Assembly (NCBI RefSeq): GCF_004798865.1
Contig: NW_025335268.1
Span: 6,971,127-7,035,126, forward strand
DNA length: 64,000 nt
Direction of reading: 5' to 3'
From: Varanus komodoensis
Lineage: Eukaryota; Chordata; Lepidosauria; Squamata; Varanidae
Part shown: piece after piece, positions 1-12,900 of the stretch
Layout of the letters: every line of letters starts with the position of its first letter
Numbering within the stretch: the stretch's first letter is position 1
Made by a program: the position numbers and the translations under genes
Notes under the pieces: model-generated
Seen by the model: the letters and a program-made list of their open reading frames with translations, nothing else
Told to the model about the DNA's origin: nothing
Database searches by the model: none

Positions 1-784
1 TGGATAATTACTGAGCAAACCCAGGAAGAGCTTGAGTGAGCTCGCCTGAGCATAAATACAACTTTATGCTTACTAACTGAACACTGATTGAAGCCAGACC
101 CCAAGATAAAAAGAATGAGTTTGCCTCGGACTAGGGATGTCTGTTTCGTCAATGGCACTGCCTCAAACCAGAAATTATTGCTTCACAGAAGCACTGCAAG
201 CATGCTGCACACGTGCGGCACCTTCCCGGAGTGCCTGCAAGCAGTGGCGTAAACCTTGGTCATTGTTTGACCTCCCCATGTGGACCAGCCATAAGACAAG
301 CCAGGCTGAGCACCTCTGCCCAGTCCATGCCCTCTTCCCAGTGGGAGAAGGCAGGCGGCAGGGGAAACAGCTTTGCTCTGCAGCTTCTCCTGTGGGGAAG
401 TGATGCCAAGTCCCAGTGGACAAACTGGCTAGAGCATCCCTCCAGGGACCACAATACGTCAGGAGTTTGTCCACACCATGGTATCCTATGGCTATGACCC
501 TTGTGCATCCCTCAGCCTGCAGAGAGCTGTGGAGGTAGGCGTCATCTGGTCCTCTAGCTGATTCAGGTTGCCAGCCCCTAGTTTAATATGTTGGCAATAC
601 GTTGACATAGTTTGTCACTTACTATGGTCATAATTTAAGAGTGATCTGCGGGGTTTGTCACAGGTCAAGCGTTTTATGTAGTAGTTATCACATGATTAAG
701 AATTTGCTGTTTGGAAACATTTGCATCATGTTAACAAAATACTGCAGGTAAAAACAGCACTGACTGATTTCTGTTCTCCCTTAG
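1..784. other. Intron upstream of the first visible exon
   Basis: I find no convincing upstream coding exon here. The first visible exon enters in the middle of a codon, so at least one coding exon lies to the left of the window. Short ORFs at 137-508 on both strands overlap one another, lack family features and look like chance. Confidence 0.5.
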
Positions 785-918
785 AGCCCATTATCGATGA
801 TGTGATAGTGCATATTTTGAGACTGAGAGATAAACTTGGGTGGAAGACATCAGTACCACCATGGGGACATTTAGCTAAATCAGCAGATCTGGCTACTTTT
901 CAGAAGCCTACATTACTG
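785..918 (+). CDS. DNAH14: DNAH14 exon 1 of window (N-terminal tail)
   Basis: Enters with the last two bases of a split codon and leaves on a codon boundary (134 nt). Readable peptide includes [19 protein letters not shown], which parallels the recalled human DNAH14 stretch DDDVIRNIIRLREKLGW. The acceptor is ambiguous by two bases because the site reads TTAGAG: AG at 783-784 or at 785-786. Donor is CTG|GTATTT. This lies in the poorly conserved extreme N-terminus, which in the family mediates assembly with other chains. Confidence 0.82.
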
Positions 919-3900
919 GTATTTTCCTTTTCATTTCAAGCCAGTATACTTAATTTATTCATTTAAGATTCACTTTGGGAGCTGTTGAAGTTAATGACAA
1001 TTTCCCATTGATTTTAATGGCTATGGATTGCGGTGATGCCTCAAAATCTGAGCAAGGAAGTAGTATCTGGTTTCTGCTTTGGACTGGGTTCACTGGAATT
1101 CAGCTAGTTTGTGTGCCATGGGAGAATGGGTGCTCAGCCTTATAATGCAGCCTTCCCCAACCTGGAGCCCACAACTATGTTGGACTATGACTCCCATCAT
1201 TCCCAACCAGCACAGTGAGCAGGGTGGTAAAGCTGTATCTTCTCAGCAAAGCATTTTGTATGGATGATGTCCTTGTCTCTTATACCTCCTCCTAATGGCT
1301 TAGTTCGGGGATACCCAATGTGACACTCCCAGCCACCCCAAAAGTAGCCATGAAACTCTCCACTCCCTATCCCCTTCAAAGGTTTATGTTGAATACAAAG
1401 CTTGGACAACATTAGAGTGCCACATTCTCCTTTCTGCTCCTGTATCCTGCAAAGAAAGCAGGTGTTGCCTTTGGGCATCCTTCACCTGTACAGACCTCAC
1501 CCCTTTGCAGTCTTGCTCATCATTCCCGGTCTCTACCTCTGTTATTTCTCTCCCCACAACTCTCTCCCCAGTTTCTAGACTCCTTTTCTCCTTTTCTAGC
1601 ATTTAGCCATCTCTTTCTCTCCCCTTGCCCTCTGCAATTGTCCTCCCTCCCAGCCTCTAATCAAACTATCACTTTCTTTAACCCCAGCATCTCTTTCGCT
1701 TAACTTTGATTAATCACAACCACGTGGCAGCTGTTTTGCATCCTCTGTGGGTAAGCATTTTGTGGTAGTATCAACAGCAGTGTCTAAAATACCCAAATGT
1801 GGCCAAAAAGGTCCAAAAAGGTCACGGTCCCCTGACTTAAACACATATTTAAAACATTCTCCTTCTTTGCCAATGTTTATTACCTTATGGTCGCATTAAA
1901 CCATAATGGTATTATAAAGATAAGATATGGAACTGAATAGATCTCATTAAGGAAAGTTTTTTCTCTTGCAGAAGTTAGAGTTACTGTTGCTGTTTATAAG
2001 ACAATGACAGCTCTAATTCCTGCAGTCCAAATGAGGCCAATCCACCAATGTTTGTACTGTAAATGACTGTTGCTCTAATTACATCATTTTTCTGGAAAAA
2101 TGCAATGTGTGGAAGCTCCTTTAGACATGTCTAGCATCGAGAATATTAATTAACAGTAGGATTTTTTTGTTTTTTGGTTTTGTTTTGTTTTTTTTGTTTT
2201 TGCAAATAAAGCTTTTCAGATGCTGGCAAAAGTTCCATGCCTTCAGGGGGGATCACTAATTGATTTTAAAAGATTTTTTTAACTGCAGTGTCTCCTTTTA
2301 ATTTTTTTACAGTGTTACAATTATTGTAACGAAACATAAATATGTCTGTTTTCACGAGATGTGCCTTTTATTATGATTCAGGAGGAATGAAATTGACAGA
2401 GAGCAATACATAAATGAAATATTTTGGCTTAGGAGATTTGAGAGGATACAGGAAAACTGCTTCTGAAACTGTTTCTATTTTCTTCAATCATATATCACTG
2501 TAAGCCATTATAAAGTGAGGGAATCTTATATGGATGGTATCCAGTTAACATCTCCCACCAAGGGCACTCTGGAGCAGATGAGGGGCACAAGGAGGAAGAA
2601 GGGAGGGGAAATTCCTATATTGCAAGCAAAAGCCTTTTCACAGCCTACTGTTGAATTTTGTTCTGTGTGCAAGATATATTTCACTTTGTCACTAGGATCC
2701 TTGTCTACACTAGTGTTAAAATTCTTAAAATTCAATAAATAAGATCTGTAAAATGCTTTATATGAAATATTCCCCTCCATTTTGGTTTAACTGGTCAAGT
2801 ACCTGCATATTTATTGAAACTTATTTTTGTGTTATTGCATCCCGCTTTTTCACAAAACAGCAGCAGTCAAGGCAACTGATGCAGAACCGATTCTGATATA
2901 AGGGATGCTCTCTCATTGGATGGACTCCTATGTACTGCATGGGAGGAAGAGAGGAGACCTGCCTTCCATGCTTCTATATGGCCCCATAGCAGACTGGGAA
3001 AAACCAGGTCCAATCACCTGGCTGGCCCTGAGGACAGACCCTGTGGGGACAGAGATGGGAAGGAGTATTTCCCCCTTTGTCTATTCCTGGAGAATATACA
3101 GGGATTCCATGTGTTGGAGTTGCTGACTGCCCCGCTATCTCTTAAGATATTTTGAACCATCTTTTGCTATGGATGTGTTTTACCCACCTGCAACTGAGGT
3201 TGTTATGATGTGTGTGGGGGTTACTATTCTCTTAGAAACCTATAGGATGACAGCATTACTGTCTTTACTTTTGCCACACTCCCATTTTGGAAGTGCTGGA
3301 GGCACTGAGAGAAACCCCTTGTGAGAGGAAAGGAAATAGTGGGATCTTGCTTTCCACTAGGAGAAGTCCCCATAAAGAATGCTGGAGCAGGATTACAAGG
3401 CTGGCAGATCTGCTTCATAACCCAGGAGCAAGTTACAGTTACAGAGTTTGGGAACTATGCAGGGGAAAGGCCTGACAAACATGCCTGACAAACTATGGCT
3501 CTTGTAGGCCATGGTGCCCTCAAAAGAGCATCTCCTGCAGATTTTAATACCTGGCAGCTTCATCATAACATCCCTTAGACATACAATGGCTGGTTAGGGC
3601 TAATAATTCAAAAAGCACATAGGCTGTGAAGTTCACATTTTTTTCCTATTATACTGGGGCTTCATTGTGTTTATTATCAACACCAATGAACTGCTCTTCT
3701 GTTTTATATAGTATTTTAAACATGCTGAAGCATTTAATGTTATATGTGCATGTCAGAATGAATAACAGATTACATAATAATTTCAAACTATTTTCTTTTT
3801 GCTGTTCTGATTTTCTGTTAACAGACAACCCCATCACCAAAAGACGATGGAGAATATGTATACTGTCTCATAAGAAGCAGGAATGACCCTAAAGCAGACT

Positions 3901-6900
3901 ATGATCCATATGACCTTCAAGTAGTCTCTACTCATGTGGCTAAGCAAAGTAAAGAATACTGGACAATTACAGCATCATATGTATCCAAGGTAACAAGACC
4001 TCTTCCTCAGCCCTGAATTTACTGATTCTCTGTCAGTAACTCCTCCTGTGGCTCTTTCTACACTCATAGCAAGGAACACTGCAGCACGCTTTGACATGAA
4101 GTGCTTGCTGACTTCACTGGGGGAGGATGCATCATCAGACTGTGGACCGCTGAAGAGTCTGAATCCAGGACTGCAAAGGATACAGGCTCAATAGCGACCA
4201 CTTCAGAATGCTGCAGTCTGCAGCTGCCGGCCCAAGCATTGTCCCATTAAATCCATTGCTTCTTAATCTGTGAAGCGAGCTCCCAACAAGGATCAGCTGG
4301 ACACATCATAAATAAGGAATGGTCTACATTTGTCAAAACACTTTTTCTGCTGCTTTGATCTTGTAGTGCCTTTTCCTGATTCTACCTTGCTACCCTGCAT
4401 CCTGCTACCTTCCCATTACCTGCCCTGCTAAGCTTGTCTGTGCCACTCGATGGCCAAATGCATAAGGCACAAAGTGATTCTCAACCTGTTGGAACATAAA
4501 AATCAATGGTTTTGTTTCAAATGATTACCAGAAGATCATACCGTAGTTTCCCCATATTCTAGTGTGTTTAAAAGAGACAGTGCAAAGGATTCTGCTGTAA
4601 AAATGTACGTGTCAAAAGGTTCCAACCTACGCTACTTAGTGTAAACCCACTTTTTAGCATGGAGACAATAAAGGGAAGTGGCAGTTTAATAAAAACAAAC
4701 ACAAATAAATAAAATAATTAGTTATAAAGTAACAATACATGCAAAAACAAAACATTTTGCAGCTGATGTTCATATAAGTGTACACTATGCATTTTAGGAA
4801 AGGTAGATTTTAATATATTGTGCCACACAAAGTGATCTAAGTGTATTATTGTTTAATTTTATTTATATAGCACTTTGAACCGACTATAAAATGTTATACA
4901 ATAAACCACATATAAATTAGTTTTAAACCCCTTTAAAGGAAATAAGTGTGCTGGGAAAAATGCCTATTGGGCTCCAACAGCAGATCCTCTAGAATCATTT
5001 GGTGAATTTGAAAAACTGAGGTCTTTCTGATGTTTAGGAGGGAGGAACTGAAACAGATGTCAGAGGGATCTGTTCTCCTCAGAGGGTTCTTCCACAGCAG
5101 AGGCCTAATTGCTTGTTGAGTGATGACAGGATCATCAAATTGAGCACAGAGATATTGTTAGCATTTCAACAGCAAGTGTTGAATATATGGTTTTAGAGAT
5201 AAATGACAGAATTGTGAGTATATATATTAAAAATCTTCTACTAATACAGGGGTTATGTTTGCAGAGAGAATTCATAATGTGACATTCTTATTTCTTTTCA
5301 TTAAGCAGTCATAAGAGTTAAAAGAATAATAAGTAATGCTTATAGGTATTTTTTAATATAATTCACGAGCACCCTCTAGAGGTAAAAACACAGAAAAGAC
5401 ATGGTCCGTAGTGTCCTTAACTGTGCAGGTTACTGATTGCTGTTTTGATAGAAGTGTTGCTATCTTTGCTTTTTTCCAAGGTATTTCTTAAAATGGAATG
5501 TTTGACCCTCCAAATGTTGTTGGTTTGTAGTTCCCACAAGGCCTAGATGGCATAGCCAGTGGTAAGGTATAATGGGAATTCTAGTATCAGGAGGGCCACA
5601 TGTTCCCATTGCTGCCTTCAAGGATGTTGTTTGTAAACAGCAAAGTCAGAATTCTTGAGGGAGCATCATCCAGGCAATTGATAATAATTTGTAATGATGA
5701 AAAGTAATTCCATAATAGCCCAGATGCAGTTCATCTTTGAACTCCTGAAACAAGTCTTTGCTTCATTTTTCTTCATAGTTTACTTCAGTGAGTGGAAAAC
5801 AGCAGATGGAAATAATACCAGTGATGGAGTGGCTATATGAAAGGCAACTTTATTATGCATTACGTTGTATAGATATATGCACTGATTTCAGGTAAGAATT
5901 GTGTTATTGGAACTAATCAAGTGAATCCAGATATGCTCTTCTATATGTTGTAAACTCATGAAAAGAACAGAAAACCAGATGTGCTCCAACTCTGTAAGGC
6001 ACATGGTCTCAGCATGTTCTTCTGCAAGATTTCAAGATGCTGTACAATCTTTTGCATGAGGTCTTCTATTAGTTGTGTAGCTCTTACACAACTGTTCCCA
6101 GAATACCACTGCCAGAATTCTTTCCATTAACAGGTCTCTGGATCCAGCCTATTATCATTAACATTGTATTTTCTTAAAATATCAAATTCAGAATACAAAG
6201 CTTTAACCAGTTTATATTTTAGGAATCAAAGGAAAATAGGGAGCTCACTCCATCGTACCACTTTGAGTTATGAACAAAGTTTGATTTAAGGGTTTCTCTA
6301 CAGGAAGGCTTAACCCACCAGTTTCCTGAGGCTGGTCAGGGCCTCAAGAGCAAAAGTATTTCTCTTATCCAGGGGTTTGTCTCTTCAGGTTTGTATTGTT
6401 CTGTCTTTGTATATATTCTACTAACCAAGTACGAGGTGACTTTGTGGTGAGTGCAGTATAGTGCATTTGTGACTTTTCATGAGACTGTTTTTTCCAGCTT
6501 GAAATTTAATAGTTCAATATCCATGCTCTTAAAAAAAAAAAAAAGCTGAAAAAACGGCTGGAAAACACAAGAGAGGCCCTGGAGGATGACATTATGAAAA
6601 GGCCCAGGACGAAATAACTGCCTTGTGTAGAGAAGTCGTAAAGTACATCCTTTCTACCCCTGCTTCCTACTTAGAGAACCCAACAGTGACTAAATACTTA
6701 GCAATGAGAGAATATTCATCTGTCCTCATCATTAGACATTCTGTCATTAAGTATGCCTGGCTGTAGCTCTAAAGGGGAAATATGTAAGCAGTAAAGAGGA
6801 TGTGATGATTTGCATGAGAGTGCTCAGTTCTACTAGATATATTTTGGATGCTGTGAGTGGAGTAGGTGACATGGGGAAACGACTGCAGGTACTCAGTATG

Positions 6901-9900
6901 TGTGTGATACTGAGTGATGTTATAAATGTGTTATATACACAATATATACCATAATGAAGCTCAAGGAAACTAGATAGCTCTGTTCCTGGATCTAGTCTTT
7001 CATTGCTCATTTATCATGTACAAAGTAATGCACAGGTCAGAACATCACTCAGATCGCAAAAGGATAAGTCATAAAGGGAACCAATGAAGAAATTACAGGG
7101 AGATAGCTTTCTGTCTTAGCTTGTGAGCACTCTCCAGAAACTGTCAGGATTTGAGGGCCTTTAAAAGTGATTGGTAGGGCTGATGACATGACCTTTGTAT
7201 CTGACCAGTTGACAGCATGAGAGGTCACTTCTGCATAATTCTCTGGAAAGTAGTTTTTTCTTTCTGGGACTATTCTATCATATCCCTAAATTAGTACCAT
7301 GTCACTTCATGGTGACAGAGTAGATAAACTGCCCCTTTTCACTTGTCACAGACCCTTCATGAAACTGATGAACCAGATACACATGAGCCTTAGAATGTAC
7401 TCTCTTACCTATTTTATCATGGGCATAAAGGGCTTCCTGCCATGATGCCTATTATGCATGCAGTGACCTTCTGTATTCAAATTTTTCACATTTTTTTCCG
7501 TGTAAATCTCTCTCTGAGGCATAATTTTACCTTGCCTGTAAGCTTGTACTTTTACTTTCATTCATCTTCCCAATCTCACATTTGCTCTATTTTTGTTTTT
7601 GTAATATAGCTGTCACTAACCAGAATGAAACCCAAGCACATGCAATGACATTTGCCCACATTTGCTCTTGCCTCTCTCATTTCTTCCTACTCTAATTATC
7701 TTAATTACACCTTTACTTTCCTCAAGCAAGTCAAAGTGGTGTTTATGGCAATTGACTCCAGTTTATTCTCACAAGAACCCAGTGAAGTATGTTGGTTCAC
7801 TGTCACACAGTGTGCTTGAATGGGGGTGTGAATCTGAGTGTCCCCAGTGCTAGTCCAACACTCCAATCCATGGATGGGACTTGTGGTCCCCCAGGTGTTT
7901 TGGCCTACAACTCTCATGGTCCCTTGTTATGTGCTTGTGCTGGCTAGGGCTGATGGGAGTTATAGGCCAAAATATCTATGGCTTCCCATTCCTGTTCTAG
8001 TAAGTACAACAAACTAGTTTCCTATTGGGTGCTTCACTGCTGACTTTTAAATCGTAAGCTCACTGAAACAGATGCCTAGACTTTTGTTTCTGTTGCTCAT
8101 GTTGTTATGTTGTTTATGTTGTTCACCTATATTGATTTTTAAATAAATAACAACACTACCAAATTTGAATTCACTGAGCATTAAGTTAAATATTTTAAAA
8201 TTGTTTGTGGCTTAAAGAAAATAAATTTTGCAGTTCAGTCATCTTTTGTTTATGTGATTTTTCTGGATCCTTCTACCTTTTTACAAACTTTTCTTTTTCC
8301 TTCCAGAAAAAAGAAATATTTTATCAACTGGAGAAACAATGTTAAGAGATCAAAAGTAAAAAGGAGCAAGTAAGTGTGAATAGCAGCTATTAGTGTAAAC
8401 AATTGGAGAACCTATTATCTTTAAAAATGTCAGTAAATTATGCAATTATGACAAACCAACATGATTGCATCACTAACTGTGCTGAGTAGAACATGCTTCA
8501 AGAAACCTTTTTATTCCTCACAGGGAGTACCACCACCACTCACATAGTTTTAATATCTTTTAGGCCTTAAAAGTCTAGGATGGAAGCCTATGCATGGTTA
8601 CTCAGAAAAAGGTCCTATTGCTCCCAGAATGCTGCCTAAATTTGCATAGGATTGCACTTTAAGTCAGCTTATGTTGGAAGGGAGAGAACTTTTTTGTGTG
8701 GACCACTATTTTAGAGCCTCCTTTAAACACAAGTTATGTTTAGCAAAGAATCCACTGTATGAGTAAAACGAAGTCCAGGTTAGGCAAGAGAATGAAATTT
8801 AGTTTTCAATTCAATAAACTGATTAAAGAACCAAGTAGAAAGGAGTTGAGAAATATGTAGTTCGTTAAAAACAAATGAAATGCCAGATGAGCTCACTAAA
8901 CCTATAGAATAACGCATCGAAAAAAAGGTCTCCAATATGCGGAGGGAGGAGAGTCAGCTGGGCTCTGAGACTGGCTCAGCCTTCTCTTCGCTCTTTGTCA
9001 ACCAGCCAGCCACAAAGAAAAATAATACACAACACAAGCATTATTTCTGTGGGGTTGGGCAGCACCCAGACGGGCAAGTTCAGTTACCAGTCACTAACAA
9101 GCCTGAGAGGACCTGGGCATGGATTCTCCAGCTCTCTACATTGTGCGGCGTTGCATGGCCATCCTATAACCTCAGGACGGCTATAGCCTTGGGCTTCAGG
9201 AGCTGCGGGAGGGCACAGCAAGGGTCCCGGGCCTCCGCTTTCGCCTCGGCCCTCTAGCCGTATCCCATGGGACACTGCGCTGGAGCGAGCACGGAGCCGC
9301 GCTGGATGAGAGCCGCCGAAAGGGGGAACTTGCGTCAGGTGCCATCCGCCGCGGGCAGCGGCTGGAGCGCGGAGCGGGGGACCGAGGGGGTGGGGGGCCT
9401 GGGAGAAGGGAAGAACCGCCTCATGCGGCGCACTGGAGCCCGACTGAGGCGCCCCTTCCGTCCCCACGGGGAAAGGGTGTCTCGTGCTGGGCTCCGCGTC
9501 CCCGCGGGCCTTGCCGCTTTCCTGCCGCGGCGCGCCTAGCGCTGGTCCCCTCATCCCCTGCCCGCCGTTCAGCCGCTGCCCGCCCGCCGGCTCAGGGGAG
9601 TTCCCACTAGGCGGGCTGTGGTAGATGCTGTCCGTCGGCGCGTGTGCACGCCGGTCGCTGACAGGCAGAACAGCCCCGCTCCCATACTGACTCGCGAGCA
9701 GGAGTCAGGTGCGGAGGCGATGGCCGGCGCTCGGCCTTGGTTTGTGCAGCGCCTCGAAAGATGCCCTTTCCAGCTCCCGACTAGGGCTTGGGAAGTTGGT
9801 GCGGGCAGGCACCAGTGGCACCGCCGCCTGCCCAGCACATTTCCTACTTGGAGTGGTGGAAATGCTCCGGGAGGGTGAGGGAAGATGGGGCAGAAGTGCT

Positions 9901-12900
9901 TCCTTGCCTCCATACCAGCCAGTCTCAAGGATGGCAGAAGAACTCGCTTCCACCCACTGCCAGAGATACAGCGACATCCTAGTGGATGGGATGCAGCGAT
10001 GTGGACTTGCTTCTGAGTTAGGAAGCAAGACTGAGTGGCTAGTTCTTCCCCTGTGGGCCCCTGCAGCTTCTCCCTGTGCTCCTGCTGATGCCAGGGGCAG
10101 GGTGGGATCCGGCATTAGCAGAAGCACTGCGAAAGCCAATAACAGCAGTACATAGGGCTGCTTGGGCACTTTGCCTCATCATCATCAGCTAGAGCCCCTT
10201 GACCAAAGCACTGGCACTTTTTTGCCCCCCACGGGACTCTTCATATTTTTGGCTTGGCTGTGGCTGATTTAGATGGAGTTTTAAGCCATGGGGAGTTTCT
10301 TAAACCATAATTTATAAGCCACCTCAAGAGAAGCAGGTGGTGTTCACATGATAAATCTCCCCCTCCATCATCATGGTTTAGCTTGTTTTGGGAACCCAGT
10401 CACTATCTCAATCAAGCTGAGTTATGAGAGAGGGGCAATATTCAGTCTGGAGTGGACAGGTGTACTGTACATTGTGGGTTTATGGCAGGTTTGTGAGTTG
10501 CATATATTTTATAAATCAGAAGTGAATATCATCACATTACAACCCAAGGCATTCTATAGTTTATTTTGTCTTTACAACAACCCTGTGAGATAGGTCCAAA
10601 GTCATTCAGTGAACTTCATCAGAGAATGGACATTAGAATCCATATCTCCTGACTTGCAATCCAATACTCCAAACACTACACAGCATTGGCTTTCAGTTTA
10701 AGAAGTTTTATAATTTCATCATTTACAGTGGATGTAGAATCTGGGACCTTTCTTTTTACCATATATATACACATTTACATTTTAAAAAGTTGTGAATGTA
10801 TGTGTGTATTTCTTTCACACACAAGCACACAAACAATATACCATATATTATACCTAGGCAATCTTCCTGATGTGTTCCTTTTTTAATTGCATGAAATTTT
10901 TGTATGCCAGAGAACATTAAAAAAATAGTCTGAAGTGTCACAGTCCACAGTTCTACCATCTTATTCCCTTTGTGTGCACCAGCACAAAGCTGAAGAATAG
11001 GAGAGAACAAAGCTAGAGAAATCCCCTTTCTTTGTTTTTTTCATCAGACCAACCTACTTCATACTCAAAAAGTATAAACACAACCACATACATGTGTACA
11101 GTTGGTAAAGAGTTTTAGAGCAGAGGAAGGGAAATTCTTGTTTGCATTCTTTCCCCCCTTCCCTATATTCTGAGTGGGAGAAACCATGCTACTTTCTCTG
11201 CAACTCCCATTATACTAGCACTTGGCATTTTGAATATGTTTTAAAGCATGTGTTTGAGATGAGCTCATGTCCTAGAAAACTCTCAGTTGGATTTGGGAAA
11301 AGTAACCATCACTAATGCAGTGAACAGCAACTATTTTACTTCATTACTGAGCTTTAATCATTTATGATGTGTTCACTCTAAGTAAAAAATTCTTCACACT
11401 ATGGGCCATCTTTCTGAAAAATTTTACTGAAGCATGGTAGGGGAATAAACTCTTTTGATATTATGTTAAATGGCAAATGAGAGGAGATATCCCATATGAA
11501 AATATGACAAAATATGTGTGAACTAAATGGTAGAGTTTTGCCATCAATTCCCAATATAAAAGCATTAAGAAATGTTGCAGGGTAAATTAACAAACAAGGT
11601 GTTCATTCAGAACTGTCCTGCATATAGTTCTGAATGAACTGGAAACTACAAGTGAAGTGTTTATAATTCAGCTGATAATCAATATTAGGATCGTGATTTT
11701 TACATACCTTACATGTCTTATGGAAGCCAATGTAATTTTAAGTTTCTGCCTAAAATGTATTACTTTAAAGTGAGAATTTGTATGATTTTTACACTTAGAA
11801 CGCCATTTCTTGTTTACAGAATGGTGATGTATGAGCAACTGTTTTTTGCTGATGAAATATTACAGAAATGTTTGCTTTATATGCAAGGATTGTGTGTGGA
11901 TATTAGTAACCCCGAGAGGCACATATCTTCAGAAGATAAAGCTATCCATTTCATAAAGGTCAGAAACAGTACTATAAGTGGATGGGAATAAAAATTATAT
12001 CTACTCAAGAAATATGTCTTGAGGAAGCCAGCAAAACTAAAGGAGCTAATACAGTATGACTTTAGTAATACAGTATGACTTTAGTGTATCAGTATTTCTA
12101 TTTGTTAAGATTCCCCTTGAACTATCTGTATCAGAAAATTAGCCTGTTAAAATATTGCTTTGGTTCTGGTTTGTGTTCAGTTTTAAATACATTTTAGTTT
12201 TCATACTGCTGTGATTCAGGGCAATAAAAATTTAGTATTTGGTTTGGGACACCTGGACCTACTGGCTCAGGTTCCATTCACATTATGAGTGGCATACATG
12301 ATAATATGACTAATATTGTTGTAAATGTCTGTACTGGTCTTAGTTCTATATGATTAAATACAATAGATGATTATATCTGTAAACATACTGGATAAATTGG
12401 CATGACAAGGCAAGTCACCCTGCTGATTAGACTTTGCAGTGTGGGTTGTCCATGGAACAACTCCTTGTACTCCTACAGATGACGGGGCTACAGATGACGG
12501 GGCTCTCCTCCTTGTCCCTGGTACTCTAGCCAGTGTCCCAGGGTCCTGCATGGCAGAACCCTCTTATCTCTCTGTCCCTGGTCTGATCGTAGCCCTGTTT
12601 TTGTTTGCCTTTTTGGGATATTTTTTCCAGAACCCTTTGCTACTGCTAGTGATAGCCGCTCCACTGATGCCCAGGTAGAACTTTGGAGCTCCCATTGCTG
12701 TCTCGTTTTTCTTTCAGGCTGCACAAGCATTTCACTTTTTAAAAAATGTTGGTCTTTCAGAGTTGCAGAAGTGTGAACTTACAGCTGTCAAAAATATGTG
12801 CAGTCTTTCCTGGTCTATTACCTTGTCAGTTACAGCTGTTCAGCAATAACAGAATAATGAGGTGAGATTGTGTACAGGCAAAATTGCATATAATTGACAG

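Larger units (their letters stand above)
5892..8306. other. Intron 3
   Basis: Contains poly-A (6531-6544), an unclassified repeat copy (6550-6700), a MIR-like SINE remnant (7712-7860) and a palindromic repeat (7886-7995). The rest is unremarkable A/T-rich sequence. Confidence 0.6.
8370..11819. other. Intron 4, containing the CpG-rich block
   Basis: Apart from the GC-rich segment at 9200-9760 and a MIR-like remnant at 10530-10682, the intron is A/T-rich. Region 9760-10170 stays fairly GC-rich and 10275-10395 has loosely inverted segments around TAAACCAT and ATGGTTTA. No exon of DNAH14 is needed here, because exons 4 and 5 join in phase. Confidence 0.6.

Noticed and set aside
9084-9554. 156-codon minus-strand ORF in the CpG-rich block
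   Set aside because: Proline-, glycine- and alanine-rich translation expected of GC-rich sequence; no family recognised.
9705-10169. Minus-strand ORF beginning with a signal-peptide-like run ([11 protein letters not shown]) beside the CpG-rich block
   Set aside because: A plus-strand ORF covers the same bases, the rest of the peptide has no domain or repeat, and GC-rich DNA gives long chance ORFs. No splice or promoter evidence ties it to a gene.
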